Assembly (NCBI GenBank): GCA_964347975.1 | Contig: CAYGAY010000001.1 | Location: 1-64,000, forward strand | DNA length: 64,000 bases | Direction of reading: 5' to 3' | DNA from: Bin87 sp964347975 | GTDB lineage: Bacteria; Chloroflexota; Dehalococcoidia; Lucifugimonadales; UBA3495 | Shown here: in pieces, positions 44,128-52,080 of the stretch | Layout of the letters: each line of letters opens with the position of its first letter | Numbering within the stretch: position 1 is the stretch's first letter | The notes under the pieces: model-generated | What the model saw: only the letters and a program-made list of their open reading frames with translations | Databases searched by the model: none | Told to the model about the DNA's origin: nothing | Position numbers and translations under genes: made by a program

Positions 44128-44313
44128 ATGGACTTAATCGGCTTCACTGCGTCGTCTGTTGTCCTGGCGCTTGTTGCAGCGGTATCCTTTGGCGCCATCA
44201 CCTACTTGGGGAATCGCCTCTGCAATACGTCGTATGAGCTGGGTTTCGTAAAGGGCCACCTCATGGTGGCTCAAAAGCAATTGCAGGACATTAGGGCGCA
44301 ATCGGAAAAGTGA
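44128..44313 (+). CDS. Small membrane protein (61 aa)
   Basis: A single N-terminal transmembrane helix (residues about 8-30) and a short charged tail. A GAGGAG site eight bases before the ATG and a TACAAT -10-like element near 44070 support expression. Function unknown. A palindromic repeat follows within 25 bases of the stop. Confidence 0.6.
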   Translation: MDLIGFTASSVVLALVAAVSFGAITYLGNRLCNTSYELGFVKGHLMVAQKQLQDIRAQSEK

Positions 44314-44334
44314 ACTGGCAGACCAGCGAGCCGC

Positions 44335-44362
44335 CTGGATTCCGGCCCTCGCCGGAATGACG
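44335..44362. repeat. GGAATGACG-type palindromic repeat
   Basis: A 28-base unit, CTGGATTCCGGC...GCCGGAATGACG with a CCTC loop; the same family as at 13343, 34860 and others. Confidence 0.85.
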
Positions 44363-44414
44363 GTCAAATGTCAGAACGCCCCGGTCACCACTACCCGCAA
44401 AAGGAGGCATCCCT

Positions 44415-45290
44415 ATGACTACCGTAGGCTCCGGCAAGTACACCTACATCCTGGAAGAAAACTGGGCGCAGCTGCCTGAAGGCATGACCATGGGCAATGC
44501 CTCTGCGGTCGCCACCGACTCGCAAGACAGGGTCTATGTGTTCCAGCGCAAGGACCCGCCAGTGCTCATCTTCGGGCCGGGTGGCAACTATCTGGGTTCC
44601 TGGGGCATCCGCGCCATCGACGAGGCCCACGGCATCTACATTCAGGACGACATCGCTTACATTACCGATCGCACCGACTCCGTTTGCGTCATTTTTACCC
44701 TGGAGGGCAAACCCTTGCAGGTCATCGGTGATCGCGGCGTCCATTCCGACACCGGCTGCGAGGTCCCCGGCGAGGTCTGCCCCCGCTCGGCCGGCCCGTT
44801 CAACTATCCCACCGAAATCGTGCCGGCGCCCAACGGCGACCTGTACGTGTCCGACGGATACCGCAACGCCAGGGTGCATCGCTTCTCCCGGGACGGCCAG
44901 CTGAAGCAGTCCTGGGGCGAGCCGGGCAAGGGCGGCCCCGGCGAGTTTCACCTGCCCCACAGCATCGTGGCCCATCCCAACGGCAACCTGTACCTGTGTG
45001 ATCGGGAAAACAACCGTATGCAGGTCTATTCGCCCGACGGTGAGTTCCTGGCCATGTGGGAGGATATGCGTCGGCCCCTGGACATCTCGGTGGACAGCGA
45101 GGGCGCGCTGGTCATCAGCGAAGGCGGCGTCAACGGGATGTCGCCCCGGGTCAGCATCATGGACCCCGACGGCAACGTGCTGGCCCGCTGGGACTCCCAA
45201 TCGGCCCACGGCAGCTGGGTGGACGCCCACGGCAACATCTACATGGCCCTGGGCGCCCAGGAACGGGTGGACAAGTACGTGCGACGGTAG
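44415..45290 (+). CDS. NHL-repeat / peptidyl-amidating-lyase-like beta-propeller
   Basis: A 291-aa beta-propeller with about six NHL-type blades: VATDSQDRVYVFQR, EAHGIYIQDDIAYITDR, PAPNGDLYVSDGYRNARVHRF, VAHPNGNLYLCDRENNRMQVY and DAHGNIYMALGAQ. The YVSDGYRNARVHRFS and CDRENNR lines recall peptidyl-alpha-hydroxyglycine amidating lyases and SMP-30-like lactonases that bind Ca or Zn. No signal peptide is seen, so it is cytosolic. AGGAGG precedes the ATG. Such proteins are common in oxidation gene sets of marine Chloroflexota. Confidence 0.85.
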   Translation: MTTVGSGKYTYILEENWAQLPEGMTMGNASAVATDSQDRVYVFQRKDPPVLIFGPGGNYLGSWGIRAIDEAHGIYIQDDIAYITDRTDSVCVIFTLEGKPLQVIGDRGVHSDTGCEVPGEVCPRSAGPFNYPTEIVPAPNGDLYVSDGYRNARVHRFSRDGQLKQSWGEPGKGGPGEFHLPHSIVAHPNGNLYLCDRENNRMQVYSPDGEFLAMWEDMRRPLDISVDSEGALVISEGGVNGMSPRVSIMDPDGNVLARWDSQSAHGSWVDAHGNIYMALGAQERVDKYVRR

Positions 45291-45402
45291 GACTTGGAAA
45301 GCCGATGTGTACGGGCAAGGTTCAGCGACTGACGCTTGCCCGTATCGGTGGGCAGACTCGCATGTTAGAGTGCATCTACTCCGAGCTGAATGAGGCAGTA
45401 CG

Positions 45403-46041
45403 ATGGAGGGGCAACAAAAATTCGAGCAACAATCGGATAAACTGGCTGAAGCGGTCGTATATCTGATTTGGGGGTCCCTCTCAGACCCCAATTTCGGGGA
45501 AGCCAAACTGGTCAAGCTGCTGTACTACGCCGATTGTGCTGCTTACCGACGCCACGGCGCTCCCATGACAGGCACTATCTACTTGCACTACCCGCATGGG
45601 CCATATCCATCGGACTGGTACAAGTCGAAACGCGATATGCAAGCGGCCGGCGATGTGCGGGTGCATCAGGAGGATGTCATTGGCGCTTACCGGGTGTACC
45701 GACGGTATCGGTGGTTGGCGAGCCGGCCGGTTAAGCCCGAAGTGCTGACTGCCAGCGAGTGCGCCATTTTGGATGAACAGTTGCAGCGATTCGCCGATTT
45801 CAACGCCGCCGCCATCGAAGAATATTCTCACCAAGAGCTTGGCTGGCTTTCCACCGAAGACGGAGAACCCATACCATACGAAATGGCCGGGCTATCGGAT
45901 GCGCCGTTGAGCGCTAATGAACTTGAAGAAGGCAGGCGAATTGCTGACGATGTTGCACGAAGGCGAACGTCATACTTGAGGTTCGCGAAACAGACGAGTT
46001 CACCACAGGTTGGAGAGATGCGCTTCAGAACGGCTATATAA
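45403..46041 (+). CDS. Panacea-domain (SocA/DUF4065) protein, likely antitoxin
   Basis: A 212-aa protein of the Panacea/SocA family. Residues 1-120 match the conserved core: EAKLVKLLYYADCAAYRRHGAP, MTGTIYLHYPHGPYP and a helical second half. Panacea domains act as versatile antitoxins that neutralise unrelated toxins, fused to or next to the toxin gene. Only five bases separate it from the 98-aa gene downstream. The C-terminal 25 residues look less natural than the rest. Confidence 0.8.
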   Translation: MEGQQKFEQQSDKLAEAVVYLIWGSLSDPNFGEAKLVKLLYYADCAAYRRHGAPMTGTIYLHYPHGPYPSDWYKSKRDMQAAGDVRVHQEDVIGAYRVYRRYRWLASRPVKPEVLTASECAILDEQLQRFADFNAAAIEEYSHQELGWLSTEDGEPIPYEMAGLSDAPLSANELEEGRRIADDVARRRTSYLRFAKQTSSPQVGEMRFRTAI

Positions 46042-46046
46042 ATCCA

Positions 46047-46343
46047 ATGGTAGCCGGTTCGGATTTGGCGGGGATCAAGGAACTGTTGGCAGGAAATCCC
46101 TACCGGGTTCCACTGAACGCATATTTGGTTTCCGACCTGCGCGTAATCACTTATGAAGGCAGAGTGAGAATTTGGTACTACATCGTGGAAGACGACCACA
46201 CCGTATATCTACAGAATGTTACCATAGCCGGCGTCTCACCGACAGAACCATTCTTACCCTGTGTTATAATCGACCTCCACCGTCAGCGTGTGGTGGCCAA
46301 TCCTGATTGTGCGCTGGAGCGCATGGCGATGAATTTACGATGA
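46047..46343 (+). CDS. Small toxin-like protein partner of the Panacea gene
   Basis: A 98-aa product with a beta-rich pattern (VRIWYYIVEDDHTVYLQNVTI) reminiscent of RelE/HigB-type toxins, but no certain family. The same frame is open for some 33 codons further upstream (ILEVRETDEFTTGWRDAL) without any ATG, GTG or TTG. The ATG at 46047 has no ribosome site. Either the real start lies before a frameshift or translation is coupled to the Panacea gene. The stop overlaps the rplS start as ATGA, so expression would be tied to a ribosomal protein. Confidence 0.55.
   Translation: MVAGSDLAGIKELLAGNPYRVPLNAYLVSDLRVITYEGRVRIWYYIVEDDHTVYLQNVTIAGVSPTEPFLPCVIIDLHRQRVVANPDCALERMAMNLR
46262..46270 (+). promoter_or_regulatory. 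Extended -10 element before rplS
   Basis: TGTTATAAT (TGn followed by a perfect TATAAT) lies inside the toxin-like ORF, 70 bases before the rplS start. A -35 is not evident, as is usual for extended -10 promoters. It lets rplS be transcribed independently of the Panacea pair. Confidence 0.5.
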
Positions 46344-46699
46344 AAGCATCTGAACTAGTCCCCCCCGAAGTCAACGAGAACATCCCCGAATTCGGCCCCG
46401 GCGACACTGTCCGCGTCAACTTTCGGATCCGCGAAGGCAACCGGGAGCGCGTGCAAGCTTTCCAGGGCGTTTGCATCCGCCGCACCCACGGCAAGGGGCC
46501 GGCGGCCAATTTCACCGTGCGCCGCATCACGGCCGGCATCGGGATTGAGCGCGTCTTTCCCCTGCACTCTCCTCTGATCGAGTCGCTGGAAGTTACTCGC
46601 CGGGGCAAGGTGCGCCGGGCCAAGCTGTACTACCTGCGGGGACGGCAGGGCCGCGCCGCTCGTATCAAGGAACGCACTACCTACCGAACCAATCGGTAG
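46340..46699 (+). CDS. rplS: 50S ribosomal protein L19
   Basis: A 119-aa protein of the large subunit, at the 30S-50S interface. FGPGDTVRVNFRIREGNRERVQ, FQGVCIRRTHG, and FTVRRITAGIGIERVFPLHSP are diagnostic, with the RRGKVRRAKLYYLRGRQGRAARIKE basic end. The ATG at 46340 overlaps the preceding stop by four bases (ATGA). trmD, rimM and rpsP, its usual neighbours, are absent here, so the gene has moved or been separated from them. Confidence 0.96.
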   Translation: MKASELVPPEVNENIPEFGPGDTVRVNFRIREGNRERVQAFQGVCIRRTHGKGPAANFTVRRITAGIGIERVFPLHSPLIESLEVTRRGKVRRAKLYYLRGRQGRAARIKERTTYRTNR

Positions 46700-46786
46700 C
46701 GACCCTTCGCAAATGACGGCCGCCGCCCGTTGCCCCCTGGCGCGGATGCGGCGGTTCCGTGTTTTGGAACCGTGTGCTTCCGCCAG

Positions 46787-46822
46787 GAGATTTTAACGCA
46801 AAGGCGCAGAGACGCGAAACAT
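46787..46822 (+). repeat. AACGCAAAGGCGCAGAGACGC-type short repeat
   Basis: TTTTAACGCAAAGGCGCAGA continuing GACGCGAAA is a near-copy of a short intergenic sequence that I recognise from many unrelated genomes. It lies in the 145-base gap between rplS and priA. Only one copy occurs in this window, so the repeat status is inferred. Confidence 0.35.
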
Positions 46823-46844
46823 CGCCATCGCCGGAGGTTGCGCC

Positions 46845-49283
46845 GTGAACTATGCCGACGTGGCTATCGACGCTGACTGGATAGCGCCGGGCAAAACCTT
46901 CTCCTATCGCATACTGAAGCATCTCCCGGTTGAGCCAGGCCAGCTGGTTTGGGTGCAGTTTGGCCGCAGCATCGTCCAGGGCGTGGTGATGCGGTTGGCC
47001 GATGAGTCGGCGGTGTCCGAAGAGGAAACGCGGGACATATTGCGTCCGGTTGAGCCATCGCCCCTGGTCAACTCCCTGGGGCTGGAGCTGGCCGACTGGC
47101 TGGGACAAACTTATCTCTGCTCGCCATTTGAGGCAGTGGCGCCCATGCTGCCGCCGGGGTTCCATGCCCAGCAGCGTTCCCGGCTTACCGCCGTTTCCGG
47201 CGCCGACGACGATGCCGATCTTGCCCGTCTGCGTGCATCCACCCGCAAAGCCTGGCTGCAACTGCTCGAATCGGGCAGACCGTGTGAGGAATCCGACTTC
47301 CTGAAGCAAATCGAAGCCAATCGCGCCAACGTCGCCCGCCGGGAAATGCAACGTCTGGTGGACCGGGGGATGGTGCGCCAGGAAATAACTCTCCCGCGTC
47401 CGCGCACCCACCGGTATCAACGGGCGTTGTTGCCGGGCCACTGTACATCTGACTTCGCTGAGGAATTAGAAGGACACGCCGTCCGCGTCCCTCGACAAGT
47501 CGAGCTGCTGGCCGCAGTCCGGGAATCACCCGCCCCCTACGCCGCCACCGGCCTTGGCTCGACCGCTGACGCTCTGCTGCGACGGGGCCTCGTGGCCGAG
47601 GAGTGGCAGCGCATCGAACCGTCCATTCCGGCCGGCGTATCCCCGGTCAACCCGCCACCCGCCGCGTTGACCACTGCCCAGGCCGACGCCGTGGCCCACA
47701 TCACCGCGACGCTGGATGACCCCAAGTCCCTTTCCCGCAGTTTCCTGCTCCACGGCGTCACCGGCAGCGGCAAGACCGAGGTGTACCTGCGCGTTATCGC
47801 CCACGCCATCGCCGCCGGACGGCAGGCAATCTACCTGGTGCCGGAAATCGCCTTGACGCCGCAGGCGGTGGGCGCGGTTGAGGAGCGTTTTCCCGGACGG
47901 GTCGCCGTGCTGCACCACCGCCTTACCCCGCGGCAGCGGTTCAACCAGTGGTGGAACATCCGCGACGGACTGGCGGACGCGGTGGTCGGCCCTCGCAGCG
48001 CCTTGTTCGCTCCGGTGAACAACTTGGGCGTCATCATCGTGGACGAGGAACACGAGCCGGCCTACAAGCAGGCGGAGCATCTTCCCTACTACCACGCCCG
48101 CGACGCGGCGCTGGCCCTGGCAAGGCGTTGCGGCGCCGTCGTGGTGATGGGGTCCGCCACGCCGGACGTGGGAACCTACTACGACGCGGAAAGGGGACGC
48201 CACCGGCTGTTGCACTTGCCCGACCGCATTCCCGACCCTGAGGGCAAGCCGATACCACTGGCCGATACCACCATCGTTGATATGCGCCGGGAACTGCGCG
48301 AGGGCAACCGCAGCGTCTTCAGCCGCCGCCTGTCCGCCGCATTGGACCGGACTATAGCCGCCGGCCAGCAGGCCATACTCTTTCTCAACCGACGGGGCAG
48401 CGCAGCGTTTATGCAGTGTCGCGAATGCGGTTACGTCATATCATGCAGCCGTTGCTCAGTGGCCTATGCCTACCACGAGGATACCCGTCGCCTGCTTTGC
48501 CACTACTGCAATCGGCAACGTCGGCTGCCCCGGGCCTGCCCGCAGTGCCGCGGCGGACGAATCCGTGAGATGGGCGCCGGGACTGAGGCCGTGGTATCCG
48601 AGTTGGAAAGACGTTTCCCCGATGCAAGTATTGAGCGTTGGGACTCCGACGCGATGCGCAATCCGGCGCAGTTCGAAACCGCCATGCGCCGCCTCGCCGC
48701 TGGCGACGCCCAGATCCTGGTCGGCACCCAGATGGTGGCTCGCGGCCTGGACCTGCCCAACGTGACCCTGTCCGCCGTGCTGCTGGCCGATTTGGGTCTG
48801 AACCTGCCCGACTTCCGCGCTGGCGAGCGAGCTTTCGCGCTGCTCTGCCAGGTGGCCGGCCGCGCCGGCCGGGGTCGGCAGCCGGGACAGGCCATCATAC
48901 AAACCTACCAGCCCGACCACTACGCCATTGCAGCAGCGGCGGCCCAGGACTATGCCGGCTTCTACCGCACCGAAATCAACGCCCGGCGCCACCAGGGCTA
49001 CCCGCCATTCAGCCGGCTGGCCCAGGTGGTATGCGCCGACCTCAGCGTCCGCACCGTACAACAAACCCTGGGCGACCTGGCCCAGCGTTGGCGCGACCGC
49101 GCCGTCCGCCTGGCCCGCACCGACGTCGAAATCATCGGCCCCACGCCCTGCCTCCCCGAGCGCGTGCGGGGACGCTACCGCTGGCGCCTGCTGCTGCGCG
49201 GCCACCGCCTCTGGCAGTTCCTCGAAGGCGAAAACATCCCGCGCAACTGCCGCGTGGAGATCGACCCGGTGCGATTGGATTGA
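46845..49283 (+). CDS. priA: Primosomal replication restart helicase PriA
   Basis: An 812-aa superfamily 2 helicase that reloads the replisome at stalled forks. There is an N-terminal 3-prime-DNA-binding domain (residues 1-110), Walker A HGVTGSGKTEVYL near 304, DEEH near 400, a zinc-binding insert with four CxxC pairs (CRECGYVISCSRC and CHYC...CPQC, residues about 525-572), and late helicase motifs (GTQMVARGLDLPNVTL, QVAGRAGRG). GGAGG precedes the GTG start. The length is slightly above average. Divergent priA neighbours are not informative. Confidence 0.95.
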   Translation: MNYADVAIDADWIAPGKTFSYRILKHLPVEPGQLVWVQFGRSIVQGVVMRLADESAVSEEETRDILRPVEPSPLVNSLGLELADWLGQTYLCSPFEAVAPMLPPGFHAQQRSRLTAVSGADDDADLARLRASTRKAWLQLLESGRPCEESDFLKQIEANRANVARREMQRLVDRGMVRQEITLPRPRTHRYQRALLPGHCTSDFAEELEGHAVRVPRQVELLAAVRESPAPYAATGLGSTADALLRRGLVAEEWQRIEPSIPAGVSPVNPPPAALTTAQADAVAHITATLDDPKSLSRSFLLHGVTGSGKTEVYLRVIAHAIAAGRQAIYLVPEIALTPQAVGAVEERFPGRVAVLHHRLTPRQRFNQWWNIRDGLADAVVGPRSALFAPVNNLGVIIVDEEHEPAYKQAEHLPYYHARDAALALARRCGAVVVMGSATPDVGTYYDAERGRHRLLHLPDRIPDPEGKPIPLADTTIVDMRRELREGNRSVFSRRLSAALDRTIAAGQQAILFLNRRGSAAFMQCRECGYVISCSRCSVAYAYHEDTRRLLCHYCNRQRRLPRACPQCRGGRIREMGAGTEAVVSELERRFPDASIERWDSDAMRNPAQFETAMRRLAAGDAQILVGTQMVARGLDLPNVTLSAVLLADLGLNLPDFRAGERAFALLCQVAGRAGRGRQPGQAIIQTYQPDHYAIAAAAAQDYAGFYRTEINARRHQGYPPFSRLAQVVCADLSVRTVQQTLGDLAQRWRDRAVRLARTDVEIIGPTPCLPERVRGRYRWRLLLRGHRLWQFLEGENIPRNCRVEIDPVRLD

Positions 49284-49363
49284 CAGGAGACGGTCAGTCA
49301 AATGGCCTGCGGCGCGGTATGATTGAAAGACACACATCAGACCGCTGGCCCGGAAGGTACGCC

Positions 49364-49649
49364 ATGAACGTTTTTGGAATGTCCTACGAGGAGCAGAAGA
49401 AGCGTGGCGAGGCAATTTACGATGCGAAAATCCGCCATTGCCGGGCAGATTTTACGCGAGCGCCGCCCCGACGCGGTTATTCTCACCATCCACAGGCGTC
49501 GAACCTATCTGGGCCGGCTCCGTAGCCCGCGCTACATGAGCCTCTCCAGAGGTGCGCAATCCCATCATCACGTCACCCACGCCAAGCCGATTGTGCCCCT
49601 TCAGATTTACGCCAAGATCCTCTGCCAAATCCGCCGCAGTGCGCTATGA
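49364..49649 (+). pseudogene. Remnant of a small Chloroflexota-type protein
   Basis: The ATG at 49364 starts a natural N-terminus (MNVFGMSYEEQKKRGEAIYD) as seen in small hypothetical proteins, but after about 24 codons the frame becomes Pro/Arg nonsense. A second frame from about 49435 carries a natural-looking end (ILRERRPDAVILTIHRRRTYL) to 49649. The middle of the expected protein is missing. One frameshift plus an internal deletion make it a likely pseudogene; only the N-terminus has a plausible translation start. Confidence 0.4.
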
Positions 49650-49682
49650 TTAATGCCATCCGACATAACGAACGGGGGCAGA

Positions 49683-51320
49683 ATGGACCCAATTAACCTG
49701 GTAGCAGAACGCCTTGGGATAGACCAGGCACACCTCATACCCTTTGGACGCCACAAGGCGAAGATCAGCCTTGATGCCATCAAGGCCGACGGGCAGCAGG
49801 CCAAGCTGGTGGTGGTTACGGGCATCACGCCCACACCCGCCGGCGAAGGCAAGACCACCACCTCCATCGGGTTGACCGACGGCCTGGGCCGGCTGGGCCA
49901 CCGCCCGGTAGTGAACCTGCGGGAGCCGGCCTTGGGCCCCATTTTCGGCATCAAGGGCGGCGGCACCGGCGGCGGCAAGGCCCGCATTGTTCCTGAGGAT
50001 GAGATCAACATCCATTTTACCGGCGACGCCCACGCCGTAGGTTCCACCCACAACCTGCTGGCAGCCCTGGTGGAGAACGCCGTCTATCGCAACAATGCCT
50101 GCGACATGGCCCCCGAGGGTGTCACCTGGTCCCGCGTCACCGACGCCTCCGACCGCGCCCTGCGGCAGATAACCACCGGCCTGGGCGGCAGCGCCAACAG
50201 CCCGCTGCGGGAAACCCGTTTCGACTTCATCACCGCCTCGGAAATCATGGCGGTACTGGCATTGGCCGCCGACCCGGGCGACCTCCGTGACCGCCTGTCC
50301 CGGATGGTGGTGGGAAGCAACCGCAGCGGCGCCCCGGTCTCCGTGGGCGATCTGGGACTGGCCGGTCCGTTGATGGCGGTGATGCGCCATACCGTGATGC
50401 CCAACCTGGTGCAGACCATGGAGGGTCAGCCGGCTATCGTTCACGCCGGCCCATTCGGCAACATCGCCCACGGCTGCAGCTCCATCATCGCCGACCGCCT
50501 GGCGTTGGGCTACGCCGACTACATCATAACTGAGGCCGGCTTTGCCTCCGACCTGGGCTTCGAGAAGTTCATGCACATCAAGACCCGCCAGAGCGGACTG
50601 CCCGTCAGCGCGGCGGTGCTGGTGGCGTCGGTGCGGGCCATGCGCTGGCACGGCGGAGCGCTGCGTCGGGAGCTGGCCCAGCCCAACCTCGAAGCGATGG
50701 AAGCCGGCGCGGCCAACATGGTCCATCACATCAACATCGTGCGCAGCTTCGGCCTGCCCGTCGTCGTCGCCCTGAACCGCTTCGATGGCGACAGCCCCGA
50801 GGAGTTGCAGGCGGCGGCCCGCATCGCCAAGACGGCCGGCGCTTACGCCACCGCCGAATACTCCGGTTTCACCGACGGCGGCGAGGGCGGCGTCGCTCTC
50901 GCCGAGGCTGTGGCGCAGGCCGTCAGCGATTCCTCAGTCGCGCCCCAACAGATCGACTACGCCTACGACCTGGACGCGACGATTGAAGAGAAGGTGCTGG
51001 CCCTGGCAAGGCGGGTGTACGGAGCGGACGCCGTCAACTGGACGCCCGACGCCCGACGTCGCGCCCGTTTCTTCACGCGGCAGGGCTGGGGCAACCTGCC
51101 CATCTGCATGGCCAAGACCCATCTGTCCATCTCCCACGACCCGACGCTGAAGGGCAGCCCGTCGGGGTACACCTTCCCGGTTTCCGACATACGGGCTTCG
51201 GTTGGAGCCGGATTCCTGTACGCCTTGGCCGGCCGCATTGAGACCCTGCCCGGCCTCCCCAGCCAACCCCGGGCCATGGCGATGGACGTGTCATCAGAGG
51301 GCGAGATCATCAACCTGTGA
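49683..51320 (+). CDS. fhs: Formate--tetrahydrofolate ligase
   Basis: A 545-aa ATP-dependent enzyme joining formate to tetrahydrofolate, giving 10-formyl-THF. The P-loop TPTPAGEGKTTT near residue 57, FGIKGGGTGGGKARIVPEDEINIHF, GFASDLGFEKFMHIKTR and late PICMAKTHLSISHDPTLKG are typical. GGGGGCAG precedes the ATG at 49683. With FolC and the MetF-like protein it gives the organism formate entry into C1 metabolism; the methyl-THF branch of a Wood-Ljungdahl-like route cannot be judged from this window. Confidence 0.96.
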   Translation: MDPINLVAERLGIDQAHLIPFGRHKAKISLDAIKADGQQAKLVVVTGITPTPAGEGKTTTSIGLTDGLGRLGHRPVVNLREPALGPIFGIKGGGTGGGKARIVPEDEINIHFTGDAHAVGSTHNLLAALVENAVYRNNACDMAPEGVTWSRVTDASDRALRQITTGLGGSANSPLRETRFDFITASEIMAVLALAADPGDLRDRLSRMVVGSNRSGAPVSVGDLGLAGPLMAVMRHTVMPNLVQTMEGQPAIVHAGPFGNIAHGCSSIIADRLALGYADYIITEAGFASDLGFEKFMHIKTRQSGLPVSAAVLVASVRAMRWHGGALRRELAQPNLEAMEAGAANMVHHINIVRSFGLPVVVALNRFDGDSPEELQAAARIAKTAGAYATAEYSGFTDGGEGGVALAEAVAQAVSDSSVAPQQIDYAYDLDATIEEKVLALARRVYGADAVNWTPDARRRARFFTRQGWGNLPICMAKTHLSISHDPTLKGSPSGYTFPVSDIRASVGAGFLYALAGRIETLPGLPSQPRAMAMDVSSEGEIINL

Positions 51321-51334
51321 TCCTTCATCCTCGC

Positions 51335-51364
51335 TTTACACTCCCGGCAGGGTCGGCATATAAT
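51335..51364 (+). promoter_or_regulatory. Sigma-70 promoter for def-cca-secDF
   Basis: TTTACA (51335-51340), an 18-base spacer and a perfect TATAAT (51359-51364) lie 65 bases before the def start. The following genes run closely spaced in one direction, so this probably drives def, cca, secD and secF. Confidence 0.75.
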
Positions 51365-51428
51365 TTGGTCAACAAATTACGAATTTCGCAACGATAACTG
51401 AAAATTTTCGTCGTCAAGGGGTGTCATC

Positions 51429-52079
51429 GTGGCTTTACTGCAAATGCGCGTATTTCCCGACCCTATCCTGCGCCGGCGGGCGCGTAAGGTATCGCAGTTT
51501 GACGCCAAGTTGACCCGGTTGGCTGCTGACATGGTGGAAACCATGATGGCCCATCGGGGCGTCGGGCTGGCGGCCAACCAGGTGGGCGTGCTGCAACGGA
51601 TGTGCGTGGTCAGGTTGGAGGATTGGGAAGAGGCGCTGGTGCTGGTCAACCCCGAGATCATTCGCCGCGAAGGGCTGCGCCAAGTGGAGGAAGGCTGTCT
51701 CAGCCTGCCCGGCTACCGGGGCATGGTCAACCGGGCCGAGCGCATCCGGGTGCGCTACCAGGACTTGCAAGGCAAGCAGCAGCGTCTCAAAGCCGACTGT
51801 ATGTTGGCTCAGGCCATCGAGCACGAGACCGACCACCTCAACGGCATCCTCTACATCGACCACCTGATCGCCCACGACCAGTTCTTCCGGGTTCACGTCG
51901 ACGAGGACGGCGAAGTGGAGTACATCCCTACCGGCGAGCCCGACTCGGCGGAACTGGAAGCCGCTGCCCGGCGTATGAACCACTCCCCGCAGGCGCCCCA
52001 GTTCGACCCCAGCCACGGCCGGCCGGACCGGATTTCGGAAGTGGCAACGCCCGCTGACGACGCCACCGCCGCCGCCTGA
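51429..52079 (+). CDS. def: Peptide deformylase
   Basis: A 216-aa metallo-deformylase that removes the formyl group from new proteins. Three motifs are visible: GVGLAANQVG (44-53), EGCLSLPG with metal Cys90, and HETDHLNG with His132 and His136. The C-terminal 60 residues are an acidic, Pro-rich tail not found in short deformylases and probably disordered. GTG start with AGGGG upstream. It begins the operon downstream of the promoter at 51335, and cca starts one base after its stop. Confidence 0.95.
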   Translation: MALLQMRVFPDPILRRRARKVSQFDAKLTRLAADMVETMMAHRGVGLAANQVGVLQRMCVVRLEDWEEALVLVNPEIIRREGLRQVEEGCLSLPGYRGMVNRAERIRVRYQDLQGKQQRLKADCMLAQAIEHETDHLNGILYIDHLIAHDQFFRVHVDEDGEVEYIPTGEPDSAELEAAARRMNHSPQAPQFDPSHGRPDRISEVATPADDATAAA

Positions 52080-52080
52080 C

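Noticed and set aside
49374..49649. A normal 91-aa gene starting at 49374
   Set aside because: The N-terminal part is Arg/Ser noise with no ribosome site; a natural N-terminus lies in another frame from 49364, so a broken gene explains it better.
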